Assembly (NCBI GenBank): GCA_036389315.1
Contig: DASVQF010000050.1
Span: 62,001-126,000 of the forward strand
DNA length: 64,000 bases
DNA from: DASQYE01 sp036389315
GTDB taxonomy: Bacteria > Acidobacteriota > Blastocatellia > Pyrinomonadales > Pyrinomonadaceae
Direction of reading: 5' to 3'
The notes beneath the pieces were generated by a model. The model did not search any database, was not told the DNA's origin, and worked only from the letters and a program-made list of their open reading frames with translations. Both the position numbers and the translations under genes were made by a program. Shown in pieces: positions 34,020 through 42,969 of the stretch (positions are counted from its first letter, which is position 1; the number at the start of each line of letters is the position of its first letter).

Positions 34020-34124
34020 CTCAAGGGAGCGCGCTCGTGCCGGGTGTGGAAACCTCTTGCCAGCCGGCTGCATTTTACGCCTTCGCCGCGCTTTGGCAAA
34101 TCGGTCGTTTCCGTGCGCGCGCGT

Positions 34125-34832
34125 CTATTCTTCAATCGCCCCGCCGATGGCTCTCAAGTGCTTTCGGAATGTATAGGACGCGTCGCTTGAGCGCGTCTCA
34201 AGAAACTGTTTGAACCGGAACTGTTCGCGCAAGGTCTCTCCGGCCTTTACCCGCTCGGCCTGCCTGCGCTCCGTCTCGCGGATCGAGCGGGCAACTTCAA
34301 GCGCCCGCTCGCTGGACTCCGTGGGAACGAAGAGGACTCCGTCCATGTCCGCAAAGACAGTGGTCTCGCGCCCGACCTTCAGGTGTGCGAAGTCGGCTCC
34401 GTCCAAAGAGCCGGGAGTGCGCGCCTCAAGCCGCTGCGGCCCCGCCGGGCAAGAGCCGTAGCTGAAGACGGGCAGCCCGATCTCCAACAACTCCGCGCTG
34501 TCACGATGCATGCCCCAGATAATAATTCCGCCGAGCCCGGCCGCGCGCGCTTCGAGCGCGATCAAATCCCCGACGCACCCTTCGTCCGCTCTGCCCTGAT
34601 TATCTATGACCAGGACATCGCCGCGCTCGGCCCGTTCGATTGCTTCCAGGAAGATGTCCACGCTGCCGAAGTGGCGCGCGGGCAGGACTCGGCCCGCCAC
34701 GCGAGCCGAGAGGGTGAGCGGCCGTATCCCTGCCGGGGCAAACCACAGAGGAATGCCCATCTTCAAACAGGCGTCGGCCACGAGCGGCGTGGAAAGTTCG
34801 GCAAACTCTTCGATCAAAGCAAGGTTATTCAT
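34125..34832 (-). CDS. RraA/HMG-aldolase family protein
   Basis: A 235-residue protein of the RraA-like family, which covers the RNase E inhibitor RraA and 4-hydroxy-4-methyl-2-oxoglutarate aldolases/oxaloacetate decarboxylases. Typical stretches are STPLVADACLKMG, GRVLPARHFGSVDIF, RGDVLVIDNQGRADEGCVGD (the metal/substrate loop) and GGIIIWGMHRDSAELLEIGL. The retained loop GDxxxxxxxxR/D residues make an aldolase-type role possible. The minus-strand AraC regulator lies upstream. There is no aromatic meta-cleavage gene nearby, so the physiological role is open. Confidence 0.85.
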   Translation of the reverse strand: MNNLALIEEFAELSTPLVADACLKMGIPLWFAPAGIRPLTLSARVAGRVLPARHFGSVDIFLEAIERAERGDVLVIDNQGRADEGCVGDLIALEARAAGLGGIIIWGMHRDSAELLEIGLPVFSYGSCPAGPQRLEARTPGSLDGADFAHLKVGRETTVFADMDGVLFVPTESSERALEVARSIRETERRQAERVKAGETLREQFRFKQFLETRSSDASYTFRKHLRAIGGAIEE

Positions 34833-34939
34833 AGAAGCCTCTCAGGAAAACCGCAACAGAGCGATCATCATAGGTTCTCTTCCCGCCCATATCAAACGCA
34901 TAGTTCTCATGGTTACGGTTAAATTTATTCATCAGGCCG

Positions 34940-35773
34940 CTACTGACCTTGACTGCTGCGGCGCGCGAATTGAGAGGGCGTGAGGCCGTAGGTGCGGCGG
35001 AAGAGGCGTATGAAGTGGCTCAGGTTCGTAAAGCCCGTCGAGAAGCAGGTCTGCGTCACGCCAGCGCCGTCGCGGAGGCGCTCTGCCGCCTGGGCCAATC
35101 GCACCTTGACGAGGTAGCGGTGCGGCGGCGTGCCCGCCAGCTCTTGAAAGATGCGCGCGAAGTGGAAGGGGCTCATCCCGGCCCGGCGCGCGAGCGAGGC
35201 GAGCGAATGAGAGGCTTGGTACTCGGTCTCCATCAGGGCGCGTGCGGCCTCTACGCGCTCGACGTACCAGGCTAACTGGTGGCTTTTGTGAAGGCGGCGC
35301 GGCGCGCCCTCTTCGCGCCCGGCCACTGAGGCGAACAACTCGCCCGCCAAAGTCTCTGCGGTCATGGCTTCTCCCTCGCCCGTCGAGAGCCGCTTCAAAC
35401 GCTGGTAGAGATAGGCCAGACGATTGTCGAGCGCGGCGACGTGGGCCAACCTTCCGGGCTTGAGCCGCACGGCCTCGGCCAGCTCTGATGCGAAAGCGTC
35501 CGTGTACATGACCAGCAGCGAAACGTCCGAGGGGAACTCCTCGCCGTGCTCGCAGCGATAGAGCATGCCCGGCCAGGTGATAAAGAGCGTGCCGGGCGAC
35601 ATCTGCCACCTACGCCGCCCGACCTGAAGCGTGTAGCTGCCCCGCTCTATAAAGTTGATCGAATAGCACGGCGAGCACTCCTCCGGCGGGTCACTGTGCG
35701 GCTCGCACGCCGGGTGATCGAAGCGCGAGAGGGAAACCAGCGGGCTCGTAACATAGCTCTGAAGATTGTTCAT
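34940..35773 (-). CDS. AraC-family transcriptional regulator
   Basis: A 277-residue protein. The N-terminal half is a cupin-like arabinose-binding-type domain (GSYTLQVGRRRWQMSPGTLF). The C-terminal half has two helix-turn-helix motifs: SLASLARRAGMSPFHFARIF and the second ending TGFTNLSHFIRLFRRTYGL. Five Cys residues in the N-terminal third (CEPHSD, ECSPC, YRCEHGEE) are suggestive of metal or redox sensing but are not proof. It is transcribed toward the RraA-like gene, which it may control. Effector unknown. Confidence 0.9.
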   Translation of the reverse strand: MNNLQSYVTSPLVSLSRFDHPACEPHSDPPEECSPCYSINFIERGSYTLQVGRRRWQMSPGTLFITWPGMLYRCEHGEEFPSDVSLLVMYTDAFASELAEAVRLKPGRLAHVAALDNRLAYLYQRLKRLSTGEGEAMTAETLAGELFASVAGREEGAPRRLHKSHQLAWYVERVEAARALMETEYQASHSLASLARRAGMSPFHFARIFQELAGTPPHRYLVKVRLAQAAERLRDGAGVTQTCFSTGFTNLSHFIRLFRRTYGLTPSQFARRSSQGQ

Positions 35774-35837
35774 CGTCCGAAAAGGGGCGCTGTCAGGATA
35801 ATCAAGAGCGGACTATATAACATCGGGCGTCTGCTGT

Positions 35838-36671
35838 TCAGATTTTTCTGGCTTGAATGAACATGCGCGGGCTCTCGGCCGTGTAGGGCTCTCGCCTGTG
35901 GCCGCCTTCTATCCGCACCGTCTCGAACCCTGCGGCTTTGAGCATCAGCTCGATCTCGAACCTGAAGATGGGCCGCCAGTAGACGCTGTAATGCTGCCTT
36001 CTGACGCGCCCCTCGGAATCTATCTCGTCGTACCAGCCGTAAAGGCGCTGGCGGTGATTCTCGTCGAAAGCCTCCATCATGGCAAAGCGCGTATAGGTGT
36101 TGCCGTTATGCGGATTCCTGCGCGTGAAGAAGGGGCGCGGCACTGTGTCGCCCTGAATCTTCAGGTTGAGCGGATTGACTATGTCTATCAGAAGCAGCGC
36201 GTCCTGGGCCAGGTGCAGGGAGACGGCAGCGAGCGCCTCGCACTGCAACGTGAAATCGGGAATGCAGAGCAGGCTGTTGAAGGCCAGTAGGGCGAGCCGG
36301 AAACCTTTCTCTTCGAGAGAGAGCCGGGTGATGTCCTGCCGCACGCTCTTTACCTTTGCCGCGACCGACGCCTCTTCTCTTTCGAGATTGGCGGCGAGCT
36401 GTTCGAGCATCCCTGTTGAGATGTCTACGCCCGTGACCTCGAACCCGTCTCGCGCGAGAGGAATGCTGATGCGCCCCGTGCCGCAGCACAGCTCAAGGAT
36501 GGGCCCACCCTGCTCCGCAGCTATCTCCCTGTAGCGGGCCAGGTCGAAGGCCAAGCCCTGAAACTTTGTCACCTCGTCGAAGTTCTCCGGAAAGAGAGAA
36601 AGCTCCGGCGAAGGATAATCGCCGTCGTAATAATAGACAGATGAGTTGGCCTGGTCTGCCTCCGCGTTCAT
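35838..36671 (-). CDS. Class I SAM-dependent methyltransferase
   Basis: About 277 residues from ATG 36671 (MNAEADQANSSVYYYDGDYP). Motif I is ILELCCGTGRISIPLARDGF, and post-I is VTGVDISTGMLEQLAANL. Its motif IV lies near RLALLAFNSLLCIP. The C-terminal RIEGGHRREPYTAESPRMF is typical of a group of methyltransferases of unknown substrate. It is divergent from the response-regulator gene across the long 36672-37164 spacer. No RNA or protein substrate can be named. Confidence 0.85.
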   Translation of the reverse strand: MNAEADQANSSVYYYDGDYPSPELSLFPENFDEVTKFQGLAFDLARYREIAAEQGGPILELCCGTGRISIPLARDGFEVTGVDISTGMLEQLAANLEREEASVAAKVKSVRQDITRLSLEEKGFRLALLAFNSLLCIPDFTLQCEALAAVSLHLAQDALLLIDIVNPLNLKIQGDTVPRPFFTRRNPHNGNTYTRFAMMEAFDENHRQRLYGWYDEIDSEGRVRRQHYSVYWRPIFRFEIELMLKAAGFETVRIEGGHRREPYTAESPRMFIQARKI

Positions 36672-36755
36672 CTCTGCTTGCCTCCCGAAGCGATGCGAGC
36701 AGTCTAAAACGGGCGCGCCCTTCAGGACTTGCACTTTCTTGCTTTTTTGTGGCGG

Positions 36756-36882
36756 GTGCCTCTTCGCCGTCCGCTTGCGGCCCGTGCGTCCCCCTTAAAG
36801 ACGACGCGCCGCTCCGGCGCGACTCAGCCGAGATGAGGTGCAAGCTCGCCCTGCGCGCTGGCGGCGGGCGGCGAAGAGGCAC
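36756..36882 (+). ncRNA. Candidate structured intergenic element (possible small RNA)
   Basis: Within the 493-bp spacer 36672-37164, the 19-base arms 36756-36774 and 36864-36882 pair along their full length if transcribed from the plus strand, with one U-G wobble; on the minus strand the same position is an A-C mismatch. Inside the closing stem lies a perfect 7-bp hairpin CGCGCCG-CTC-CGGCGCG (36805-36821) and a CCGC-TT-GCGG hairpin (36771-36780) that competes with the stem. The 127-base size and long closing helix would suit a 6S-like or leader RNA, but I see no diagnostic conserved loop. Further short hairpins follow to about 37050. Low certainty as an RNA gene. Confidence 0.35.
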
Positions 36883-37164
36883 GTCTGTGTGGAAAGCGAG
36901 ACAACAACATTGACGGCGATTATTCCCGCACGGGCCTGTGGCGCGCTACGCGGCTGCAAACAGCAGAGGGACGGGCGCGCCTCCACGCCCGGCATGTGTC
37001 GCGCGCACGGCGCGACTGTGGTAATCCACATTGCCGCCGCAGAGGGCCGGGCGTAAGAAAGCTGTTGCGAATGCAACGATCAGGAATCTTTACGTCTATA
37101 AAGAGTTCTTGAAGTACAATGAGCCGAAGCCCCGGCCGAACCGAAAGCGATTTTGTTGCCAAGC

Positions 37165-37932
37165 ATGTCTATCCTGATTGCCGAAGACAACGTGGCCCAG
37201 CGCCATTACCTGCGCGAGATTCTGGAACGCGAGTTCGCACGCTACGCGCCCGTGATTGAGGCCGGAGACGGCGAAGCGACAGTCGAGCTGGCCTTGAAGC
37301 ACAGGCCGGAGCTGTGCGTCCTCGACATTCAGATGCCGCAGCTCTCGGGCGTGAAGGCTGCGCGCGCCATCTGGCGCGAGTTCCCTTCGGCGCGCATCAT
37401 CTTCTGGACGCAGTTCCCGCACGAGGTCTACATCAACGAGATACGCAAGATCATTCGCGCAGTCGACCCGCAGCCCGCCTACGGCTTTATCCATAAGAAC
37501 AATCCCGAATCCCGCTTCCTGCGCTTCGTCGCCGCCGTCCTCGAAGACGGCGCGGACATGATCGACCCGGCCTTCAAAGACTCCTTCAAGCGGCCGCTCC
37601 TGACGGAGTTCGAGGCCGAAGCCCTCTACTACCTGGCCCTCGGCCTCTCGAATTGGGCCATCGCGCGCAAGTGCAGCCTCTCTCTTCGCGGCGTCGAGAG
37701 CCGGCTGGCCACGCTCTACGAAAAACTGTTTCTCGCCACCTCCGAAGGCACTCCGCACGAGGCATACGACAAGCTCGCCTACAACGTCCGCACGCGCGCC
37801 TTCTTCGAGGCGCTCAGGCGCGGCCTCATCAACTCGGACGAGCTTGAGACGGCCGAGCGCGAGCTGATGACCTGGATCGAGCGCGACCGCAAGCGCTTTA
37901 TCGAAGAAGAGCGCAAACGCGGCGGAGCGTAA
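37165..37932 (+). CDS. Response regulator, LuxR/NarL-like, partner of the downstream kinase
   Basis: A 255-residue protein with a receiver domain (MSILIAEDNVAQRHYLREIL; phospho-acceptor D54 in CVLDIQMPQ; conserved Lys in FIHKNN). A LuxR-like helix-turn-helix is at about 145-200 (EFEAEALYYLALGLSNWAIA, then CSLSLRGVESRLATLYEKL). The ATG at 37165 is chosen; an in-frame TTG at 37153 is possible and no strong ribosome-binding site is visible. The kinase gene starts 3 bases after its stop, so the two form a two-component pair. The receiver lies upstream of the kinase, reversed from the commonest order. Confidence 0.9.
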   Translation: MSILIAEDNVAQRHYLREILEREFARYAPVIEAGDGEATVELALKHRPELCVLDIQMPQLSGVKAARAIWREFPSARIIFWTQFPHEVYINEIRKIIRAVDPQPAYGFIHKNNPESRFLRFVAAVLEDGADMIDPAFKDSFKRPLLTEFEAEALYYLALGLSNWAIARKCSLSLRGVESRLATLYEKLFLATSEGTPHEAYDKLAYNVRTRAFFEALRRGLINSDELETAERELMTWIERDRKRFIEEERKRGGA

Positions 37933-37935
37933 ACG

Positions 37936-40900
37936 GTGAGAAGCAAGGTGAAGATTTTGGGCCCACTGCGTCACTTCGGCTTCTGGTCTCTCAGCATCTC
38001 TCTCATCTTCCAGACGCTCGGCTTGGCCCAGAGGGTTGTCGAAGAGCCGTCTTCGCGCGCGCGCAACCTGCACCAGTGGGGAGCCGTGACGCTCTTTCAC
38101 GGCCTGCCTTCCGATCAGGTGCACGCGATAGCGGAAGACCGCGACGGCGTGATGTGGTTCGGGACTGAGCGCGGCCTGGCCAAATTCGACGGCCGTCGCA
38201 CACAGACCATAGCCAGCGAAGGTTTGCTCGCCGGGCGCGTCCTAGTCCTCAAGGTGGACGGGGAAGGCCTCCTCTGGATAGGCACAGAGAGCGGCGCTGC
38301 CCGTCTCTACGGCGGCCAGTTCCAGGAGATCACCGAGACTGCCGGCAAGACAGTGACGGCCATCATCACGCCCGAACGAGGGCGCACGCTGCTCGCCACG
38401 GAGCAGGGCGTAGTCTTCGACTGCCGCGACAACTCGCACTCGACCCTGGACGTGCGCGCCTTTCCCGAGCAGCCGCTTGAGAGCGCAGCGGCAGACCAGC
38501 CCGGATTGCTTCGCCTCACAAGCCTAGCCATGAGCGGACAGTCGCTTCTGATGGGCACGCACAGTCGCGGCCTCCTGAAGACTGAAGCCCATTTAATCAA
38601 AGAGATACTGAGCACGCCGCGCCCCTTCTTCATTAACGCCCTGGAGGTGGACGCGCGCGGCACGCTCTGGATCGGCGCGCAGGCGCGCGGCACGTCGAGC
38701 GGTCTCTACGAAGCTGGCGACCTCAATCATCCGAAGAGAGTCGGCGGCGACCTGGGCACTGTGAAAGCTTTGCGCGCGGGTGCAGAGGGCGGGCTGTGGG
38801 TCGGGACGGAAGGGCACGGCGCGTTTCATTACCGCGACGCGCAGCCGAGCCCCGAGCATTTCACTTTCGAGAGCACAGCCGGTGGCCTGCGCTCGGATAA
38901 TGTCCTGGCCGTCTTCGTCGATAGCGAAGGCGTCGTCTGGTTCGGCACAGACCGGGGAGTCTGCCGCTACGACCCGCAGAGCCCGCACAACGAGGATGTC
39001 TCCGCAGACCGGATGAGCAATTTCGTCCGCACGCTCTACGAGACGAGAGACGGGCGATTGCTCGCGGGGACGAATCGCGGCCTCTTCTCCTACGATTATG
39101 CCAGCTCTACGTGGCAACCGTTCGGGCGCTTCAGCGACCGTGCCATCTACTCGATTGCCGAAGACGCGCGCGCTCGCTTGCTGGTCGGAACTTCCAGCGG
39201 CCTCTACGTGGATGTCAAGCCGCAGCCCGCAGCGACAGAGGCCGAAGGCCCCGTAACGGACATGGAGGTCGAAGAGGCAGAGGCCAGGCAGGCGGCGCAG
39301 GCTTCGGAAGATGCCGGGCGGCCCGGCGAGAGCGTGCGCGCCATACGCCTCTTCCAGGGCACGCCCTACATAGCCATCTTCGGGCGCGGCGTCGAGCGGC
39401 TCGGGCCCGATGACCGGCGCACGCTCGTCTGGCCCGAGCAGAACTCTGACGCGGCTTTGCGCGAAGTCACAAGCCTGCACACGGACGGCGACAAAAGGCT
39501 CTGCATCGGCACTGCTCGCTCGGGCGTCTTCATGTTCGATGGCCAGAGCGTCACGCAAGAGAGCGCGCTCGACAAGCTGAAGGGCGCGGCTCCCGTGTGG
39601 GCCATTGACGGAAACAGCGAGCAGGGTTTGTGGCTCGCGACGGGCAACGGGCTTTATCGTTATCGCGCGGGAGAGTTGTTGGAGGCCGCGCGAGGCTCAG
39701 ACGTGCGCCACATCGTCGTTGACGAAGAAGCTGCGCAGCCTCAGCAGCCGGGCGTGTGGTGCGCGACGGCCGGGGGCGGCCTGCTGCGTCTGCGCATTGA
39801 CGAGCAGTTCGGCGTCCTGCTCTCGCACCTGGACGTAGAGCAGGGGCTCGCCTCGCAGAAAGCTTTCGCGCTGCTGCGAGACGGCCGCGAGGGCGAGGGG
39901 CGCGAATCCTTGCTGGTGGGAACGACGCGCGGAGTCGTGCGCTACAGGCCCGGACGTGATGCGCCGTCGCTGACGATCACGCGCCTTCTCAGCCGCCGCC
40001 TGCATCAACCCGAAGAGGTGCGCAAGGGCCTGAGCCTCGATTACCCGCAGAACAGCCTCGCGCTGGACGTGACGGCGCTGAGCAGCCGCACCTACCCGGA
40101 GCAGTTTCAATATGCTTTCGTCCTGCGCGACGGCGCGGGCCAGGTCGTCAGGCGAAAGCTCTCGGTGGATTCGCAATTCCTGATGGACAACCTGCGCCCG
40201 GGCACTTACAAGGTCGAGGTGCGAGCCTTCACAAGAGACCTGGTGGCGTCGCTTCCGCTCACGTTCGAGTTCCAGATCGCGCGCGCCCCCTTCCCCTGGA
40301 CGACAGCGGCGCTCTCAGTCCTGCTCGCGCTTTCGCTCCTGGCGCTCGCCTGGGCCATCATCGAGCACAGGCGCATTACGCGCGCCAGCTCCGCCCTGGC
40401 CCAGGCCAATCGCGAGCTGGCCGGAGCGCGCTTGCAGCTTGCCAACGAAGCCGAGCGCGAGCGTCGCCGCATTGCGCGCGACCTGCACGACCAGACCCTT
40501 GCAGACCTGCGTCACCTACTGCTTTTGGCCGACCGCCTCCCGGCCGAACAGGCTGGCAACGGGCAGGCAGGGACTTCGGCGCGCGCGACCATTCGCGCCG
40601 AGATTGAATCCGTCTCAGGCGAGATCAGGCGCATCTGCGAAGACTTGAGCCCGTCCGTCCTAGAGAACGTCGGGCTCGCGGCCGCCCTCGAATGGGCCCT
40701 CACGAACGCCCTCACGCACGCGCCGCCCGAGTGTAAGTTCGAGTATGAATTCGTGTGTGACGAAGGGTTGGACGAGCGCGCGGGCCTGGCTCCGGCCGAG
40801 CGCATACAGATTTACAGAATAGTGCAGGAGGCCATCAACAACATCTGCCGTCACGCCGGCGCAACGCGCGTCCGCCTCTCCATCTCGACGAGCGACGAAG

Positions 40901-41094
40901 AGGGCTTCGTCCTCACCATAGAAGATAACGGACGCTCCTTTGACCCGCGCGATAAGAAGATCAGGCAGGGGCGCGGGCTCTCCGGCATCAAGGCCCGCGC
41001 GAGCCTCATAGATGCAGATGTCTCCTGGCGCAAGGGGCGCGGCGGCGGAACCCTCTTCACCCTGCGCAAGCCCCCGTCCGGCAATGCAGAATGA
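37936..41094 (+). CDS. Propeller sensor histidine kinase (Y_Y_Y, HisKA_3)
   Basis: A 1052-residue sensor. After an N-terminal hydrophobic segment (FWSLSISLIFQTLGLAQR) come about 12 two-component-regulator propeller repeats (MWFGTERGLAKFDG, LWIGTESGAARLYG, LWVGTEGHGAFHYRD and others), then a Y_Y_Y Ig domain (FQYAFVLRDGAGQVVRR to GTYKVEVRAFTRD). A membrane helix (TAALSVLLALSLLALAWAII) leads to the HisKA_3 core ERRRIARDLHDQTLADLRH with phospho-acceptor H851 and a HATPase domain (NNICRHAGATRVR, GRGLSGIKARA). The start is GTG 37936, with GGAG 8 bases upstream. It probably senses a polysaccharide or its oligomers outside the cell. Confidence 0.9.
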   Translation: MRSKVKILGPLRHFGFWSLSISLIFQTLGLAQRVVEEPSSRARNLHQWGAVTLFHGLPSDQVHAIAEDRDGVMWFGTERGLAKFDGRRTQTIASEGLLAGRVLVLKVDGEGLLWIGTESGAARLYGGQFQEITETAGKTVTAIITPERGRTLLATEQGVVFDCRDNSHSTLDVRAFPEQPLESAAADQPGLLRLTSLAMSGQSLLMGTHSRGLLKTEAHLIKEILSTPRPFFINALEVDARGTLWIGAQARGTSSGLYEAGDLNHPKRVGGDLGTVKALRAGAEGGLWVGTEGHGAFHYRDAQPSPEHFTFESTAGGLRSDNVLAVFVDSEGVVWFGTDRGVCRYDPQSPHNEDVSADRMSNFVRTLYETRDGRLLAGTNRGLFSYDYASSTWQPFGRFSDRAIYSIAEDARARLLVGTSSGLYVDVKPQPAATEAEGPVTDMEVEEAEARQAAQASEDAGRPGESVRAIRLFQGTPYIAIFGRGVERLGPDDRRTLVWPEQNSDAALREVTSLHTDGDKRLCIGTARSGVFMFDGQSVTQESALDKLKGAAPVWAIDGNSEQGLWLATGNGLYRYRAGELLEAARGSDVRHIVVDEEAAQPQQPGVWCATAGGGLLRLRIDEQFGVLLSHLDVEQGLASQKAFALLRDGREGEGRESLLVGTTRGVVRYRPGRDAPSLTITRLLSRRLHQPEEVRKGLSLDYPQNSLALDVTALSSRTYPEQFQYAFVLRDGAGQVVRRKLSVDSQFLMDNLRPGTYKVEVRAFTRDLVASLPLTFEFQIARAPFPWTTAALSVLLALSLLALAWAIIEHRRITRASSALAQANRELAGARLQLANEAERERRRIARDLHDQTLADLRHLLLLADRLPAEQAGNGQAGTSARATIRAEIESVSGEIRRICEDLSPSVLENVGLAAALEWALTNALTHAPPECKFEYEFVCDEGLDERAGLAPAERIQIYRIVQEAINNICRHAGATRVRLSISTSDEEGFVLTIEDNGRSFDPRDKKIRQGRGLSGIKARASLIDADVSWRKGRGGGTLFTLRKPPSGNAE

Positions 41095-41142
41095 TGAAGG
41101 CGGAATGAAAGAGAAGCTCTCTTTCATTCCGCCTTCATCATT
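41090..41142. terminator. Perfect 25-bp palindrome with 3-base loop between convergent genes
   Basis: 41090-41114 and 41118-41142 are perfect inverted complements around AGC. The left arm overlaps the kinase stop codon (TGA 41092-41094) and the right arm ends 10 bases before the phosphatase stop (41152). The stem can form on both transcripts, so it fits a bidirectional terminator. The T-runs are short (TTTC, CTTTC), so it may act by protecting 3' ends instead. Confidence 0.75.
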
Positions 41143-41151
41143 TCTTCCTCA

Positions 41152-42957
41152 TCACTTGACCTTCAGGACGATGAAGGTCATGTCGTCGTGCTGCGCAGCG
41201 CCCGCGCACCATCTTTGCAGGCTTCTCACCAGTTGGTCGCGCACCTCGTCCGCGCAGAGGTGCGTGGCCTCTGCCAGGGCGCTTTGCAGCCGCTCTTCGC
41301 CGAACTCCTGCCCGGCTTCGTTGAGCGCCTCCGTCACGCCGTCCGTGTAGGCCACGAGCAGGTCGCCCGATTGCAGTTGAATCGTCTCCTGCTCGTAGTG
41401 CGAATGATCGAAGAGCCCTATGACCAGGCCGCCCGTCGTCAGTCGCAGGCAGTCTCCGCCCCGGCGATGGTCGCCCGAGATGGAATCCGGCAGCGCCAGC
41501 ACGTCCGCGATTATCTGCTCGGCGGTCTCTGCCGGAGAGACGCTCTTGACGCTCAGGAAAGGTTCGCTCGCGTCGCGCCCGCGATTGGCTTCCGTCACCA
41601 TGCGCTTGACCCTCGCAGCGCCCGCAGCCCTCAACAGCAGCGGCGGATTGTGCCCGGCGTTGATGTAGGTCAGCCGCCTCGTCCTTTCGTCGAACTGCGC
41701 GTAGAAGAAGGTGACGTAGGTCGCCGTCCCCGTCGAGCTACAGAGCAGGCGGTTGATGGTCGAGACCAGTTCGGAGAGCGAGGCGTTGCGCCCGCGCTGC
41801 GCGGAGGCGGGGGCCATCGTCTGGCTGCGAAGGCTTGCCTGCACGATTGACATCACCAGCGCCGCAGAGATGCCCTTACCGGCGACATCGGCGACGGCTA
41901 TGCCTATCTGCTCGTCGTCGAGGGCGAGGAAGTCGTAGTAATCGCCGCCGACTCCGCGCGCCGGCTGGCAGTAACCGGCAAGCTCCAATGAAGCAGAGAG
42001 GGGCGGGCTTTCGGGAAAGAGCCGCTGCTGCACTTCGGAGGCGAGGGCCAGCTCGCGGCGCAGGCGTTCCTCTTCGACCGTGCGCTCGACCAGCTTTGAA
42101 TTCTCTATGACGAAGGCCAGCTCGCCCGCCACAGACATCAGCATCTCCTTGTCGGCGACCGAATAGGGACGCCGCGCCCGTCTTGGGCCAATGGAGAGAA
42201 TGCCGACGAGCTGCTGTTTGATTCTGATCTGGACGAGCAGGCTGGCCTTGATGCGACGGAGCGTCTCGCTCTCTTTCTCGCGGGCCTCGCGCAATTCGGG
42301 CGAGGAGGTCAGGAAGGCTCGCTCCCAGGCGTCGAAATCCGCCTCCTCTATGAGCCAGGGCGTCGTCAAACGGTGCAGGCGCTTGACGACGAAAGCGTCG
42401 CGCCCGAGCGAGAGGCCCGGACGCAGCACCGTCTCGTCATCCGTGGCGCTTCTGGGCTCGTAGGTTCTGTGCAGGCTGCGCTGCGCCGAGAAGATGCGGC
42501 ACACGTATTCGCCCGTCTCGTCGTTGCGAACGAAGATCGAGACGCTCTCGGTTTGAAGCGCGTCACCAATTTTGTTGACGATGGAATGATAGAGTTGATC
42601 CATATTCGTCGCCGCTCGCGCCTCTTGTCCGAGGTCGAAGAGAATGCGCCGCTCGTCGTAAGGCGCTGGGGAAAAGTAGCGTTCCAGGACAGGTACTACG
42701 TGGCGGAAGAGAAGCAAGTGAAGCAGTACGAGGAGCGCCACCAGAGCGACGAGCACGAGGAGGTCTGCGCGCGCTCCCCACCTGTCGACACGCACGCCCC
42801 GGCTCCCGCTCAAGACGTAGAGCAAGGCGCTTCCGAAGAGGATGCCTTCAAAGATGATGACGAGCCGCGCGACAGACACGTGCTGCTGCCACCACTTGGA
42901 GAGGCGGCGCGTCAGCCGTCTCAGACGGGGACGAACGATGCGCGGTAAGATTCTCAT
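41152..42957 (-). CDS. Membrane GAF/PP2C (SpoIIE-type) serine/threonine phosphatase
   Basis: A 601-residue protein. Two membrane helices (ARLVIIFEGILFGSALLYVL, LLVLVALVALLVLLHLLLF) are followed by a GAF domain (about 120-290) and a PP2C/SpoIIE phosphatase (about 320-600). Phosphatase motifs are GGDYYDFLALDDEQIGIAVA with the metal-binding Asp, VADVAGKGISAALVMSI, TYINAGHNPPLLL and LLVAYTDGVTEALNEAGQEF. It likely dephosphorylates an anti-sigma antagonist in a partner-switching system; no anti-sigma partner is adjacent. It starts 12 bp after the ADOP gene stop, so it is cotranscribed with that permease and converges on the propeller kinase. Confidence 0.88.
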   Translation of the reverse strand: MRILPRIVRPRLRRLTRRLSKWWQQHVSVARLVIIFEGILFGSALLYVLSGSRGVRVDRWGARADLLVLVALVALLVLLHLLLFRHVVPVLERYFSPAPYDERRILFDLGQEARAATNMDQLYHSIVNKIGDALQTESVSIFVRNDETGEYVCRIFSAQRSLHRTYEPRSATDDETVLRPGLSLGRDAFVVKRLHRLTTPWLIEEADFDAWERAFLTSSPELREAREKESETLRRIKASLLVQIRIKQQLVGILSIGPRRARRPYSVADKEMLMSVAGELAFVIENSKLVERTVEEERLRRELALASEVQQRLFPESPPLSASLELAGYCQPARGVGGDYYDFLALDDEQIGIAVADVAGKGISAALVMSIVQASLRSQTMAPASAQRGRNASLSELVSTINRLLCSSTGTATYVTFFYAQFDERTRRLTYINAGHNPPLLLRAAGAARVKRMVTEANRGRDASEPFLSVKSVSPAETAEQIIADVLALPDSISGDHRRGGDCLRLTTGGLVIGLFDHSHYEQETIQLQSGDLLVAYTDGVTEALNEAGQEFGEERLQSALAEATHLCADEVRDQLVRSLQRWCAGAAQHDDMTFIVLKVK

Positions 42958-42969
42958 CCAATCAAAAGC

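Noticed and set aside
34930..34949. CCGCTACTGAC shared with the hairpin at 45528-45538
   Set aside because: An 11-base match with no further similarity around it; probably chance.
36890..37140. Second half of the methyltransferase/response-regulator spacer as a small gene or cobalamin riboswitch
   Set aside because: No ORF with a ribosome-binding site and no B12-box-like sequence were seen, although short hairpins are present.
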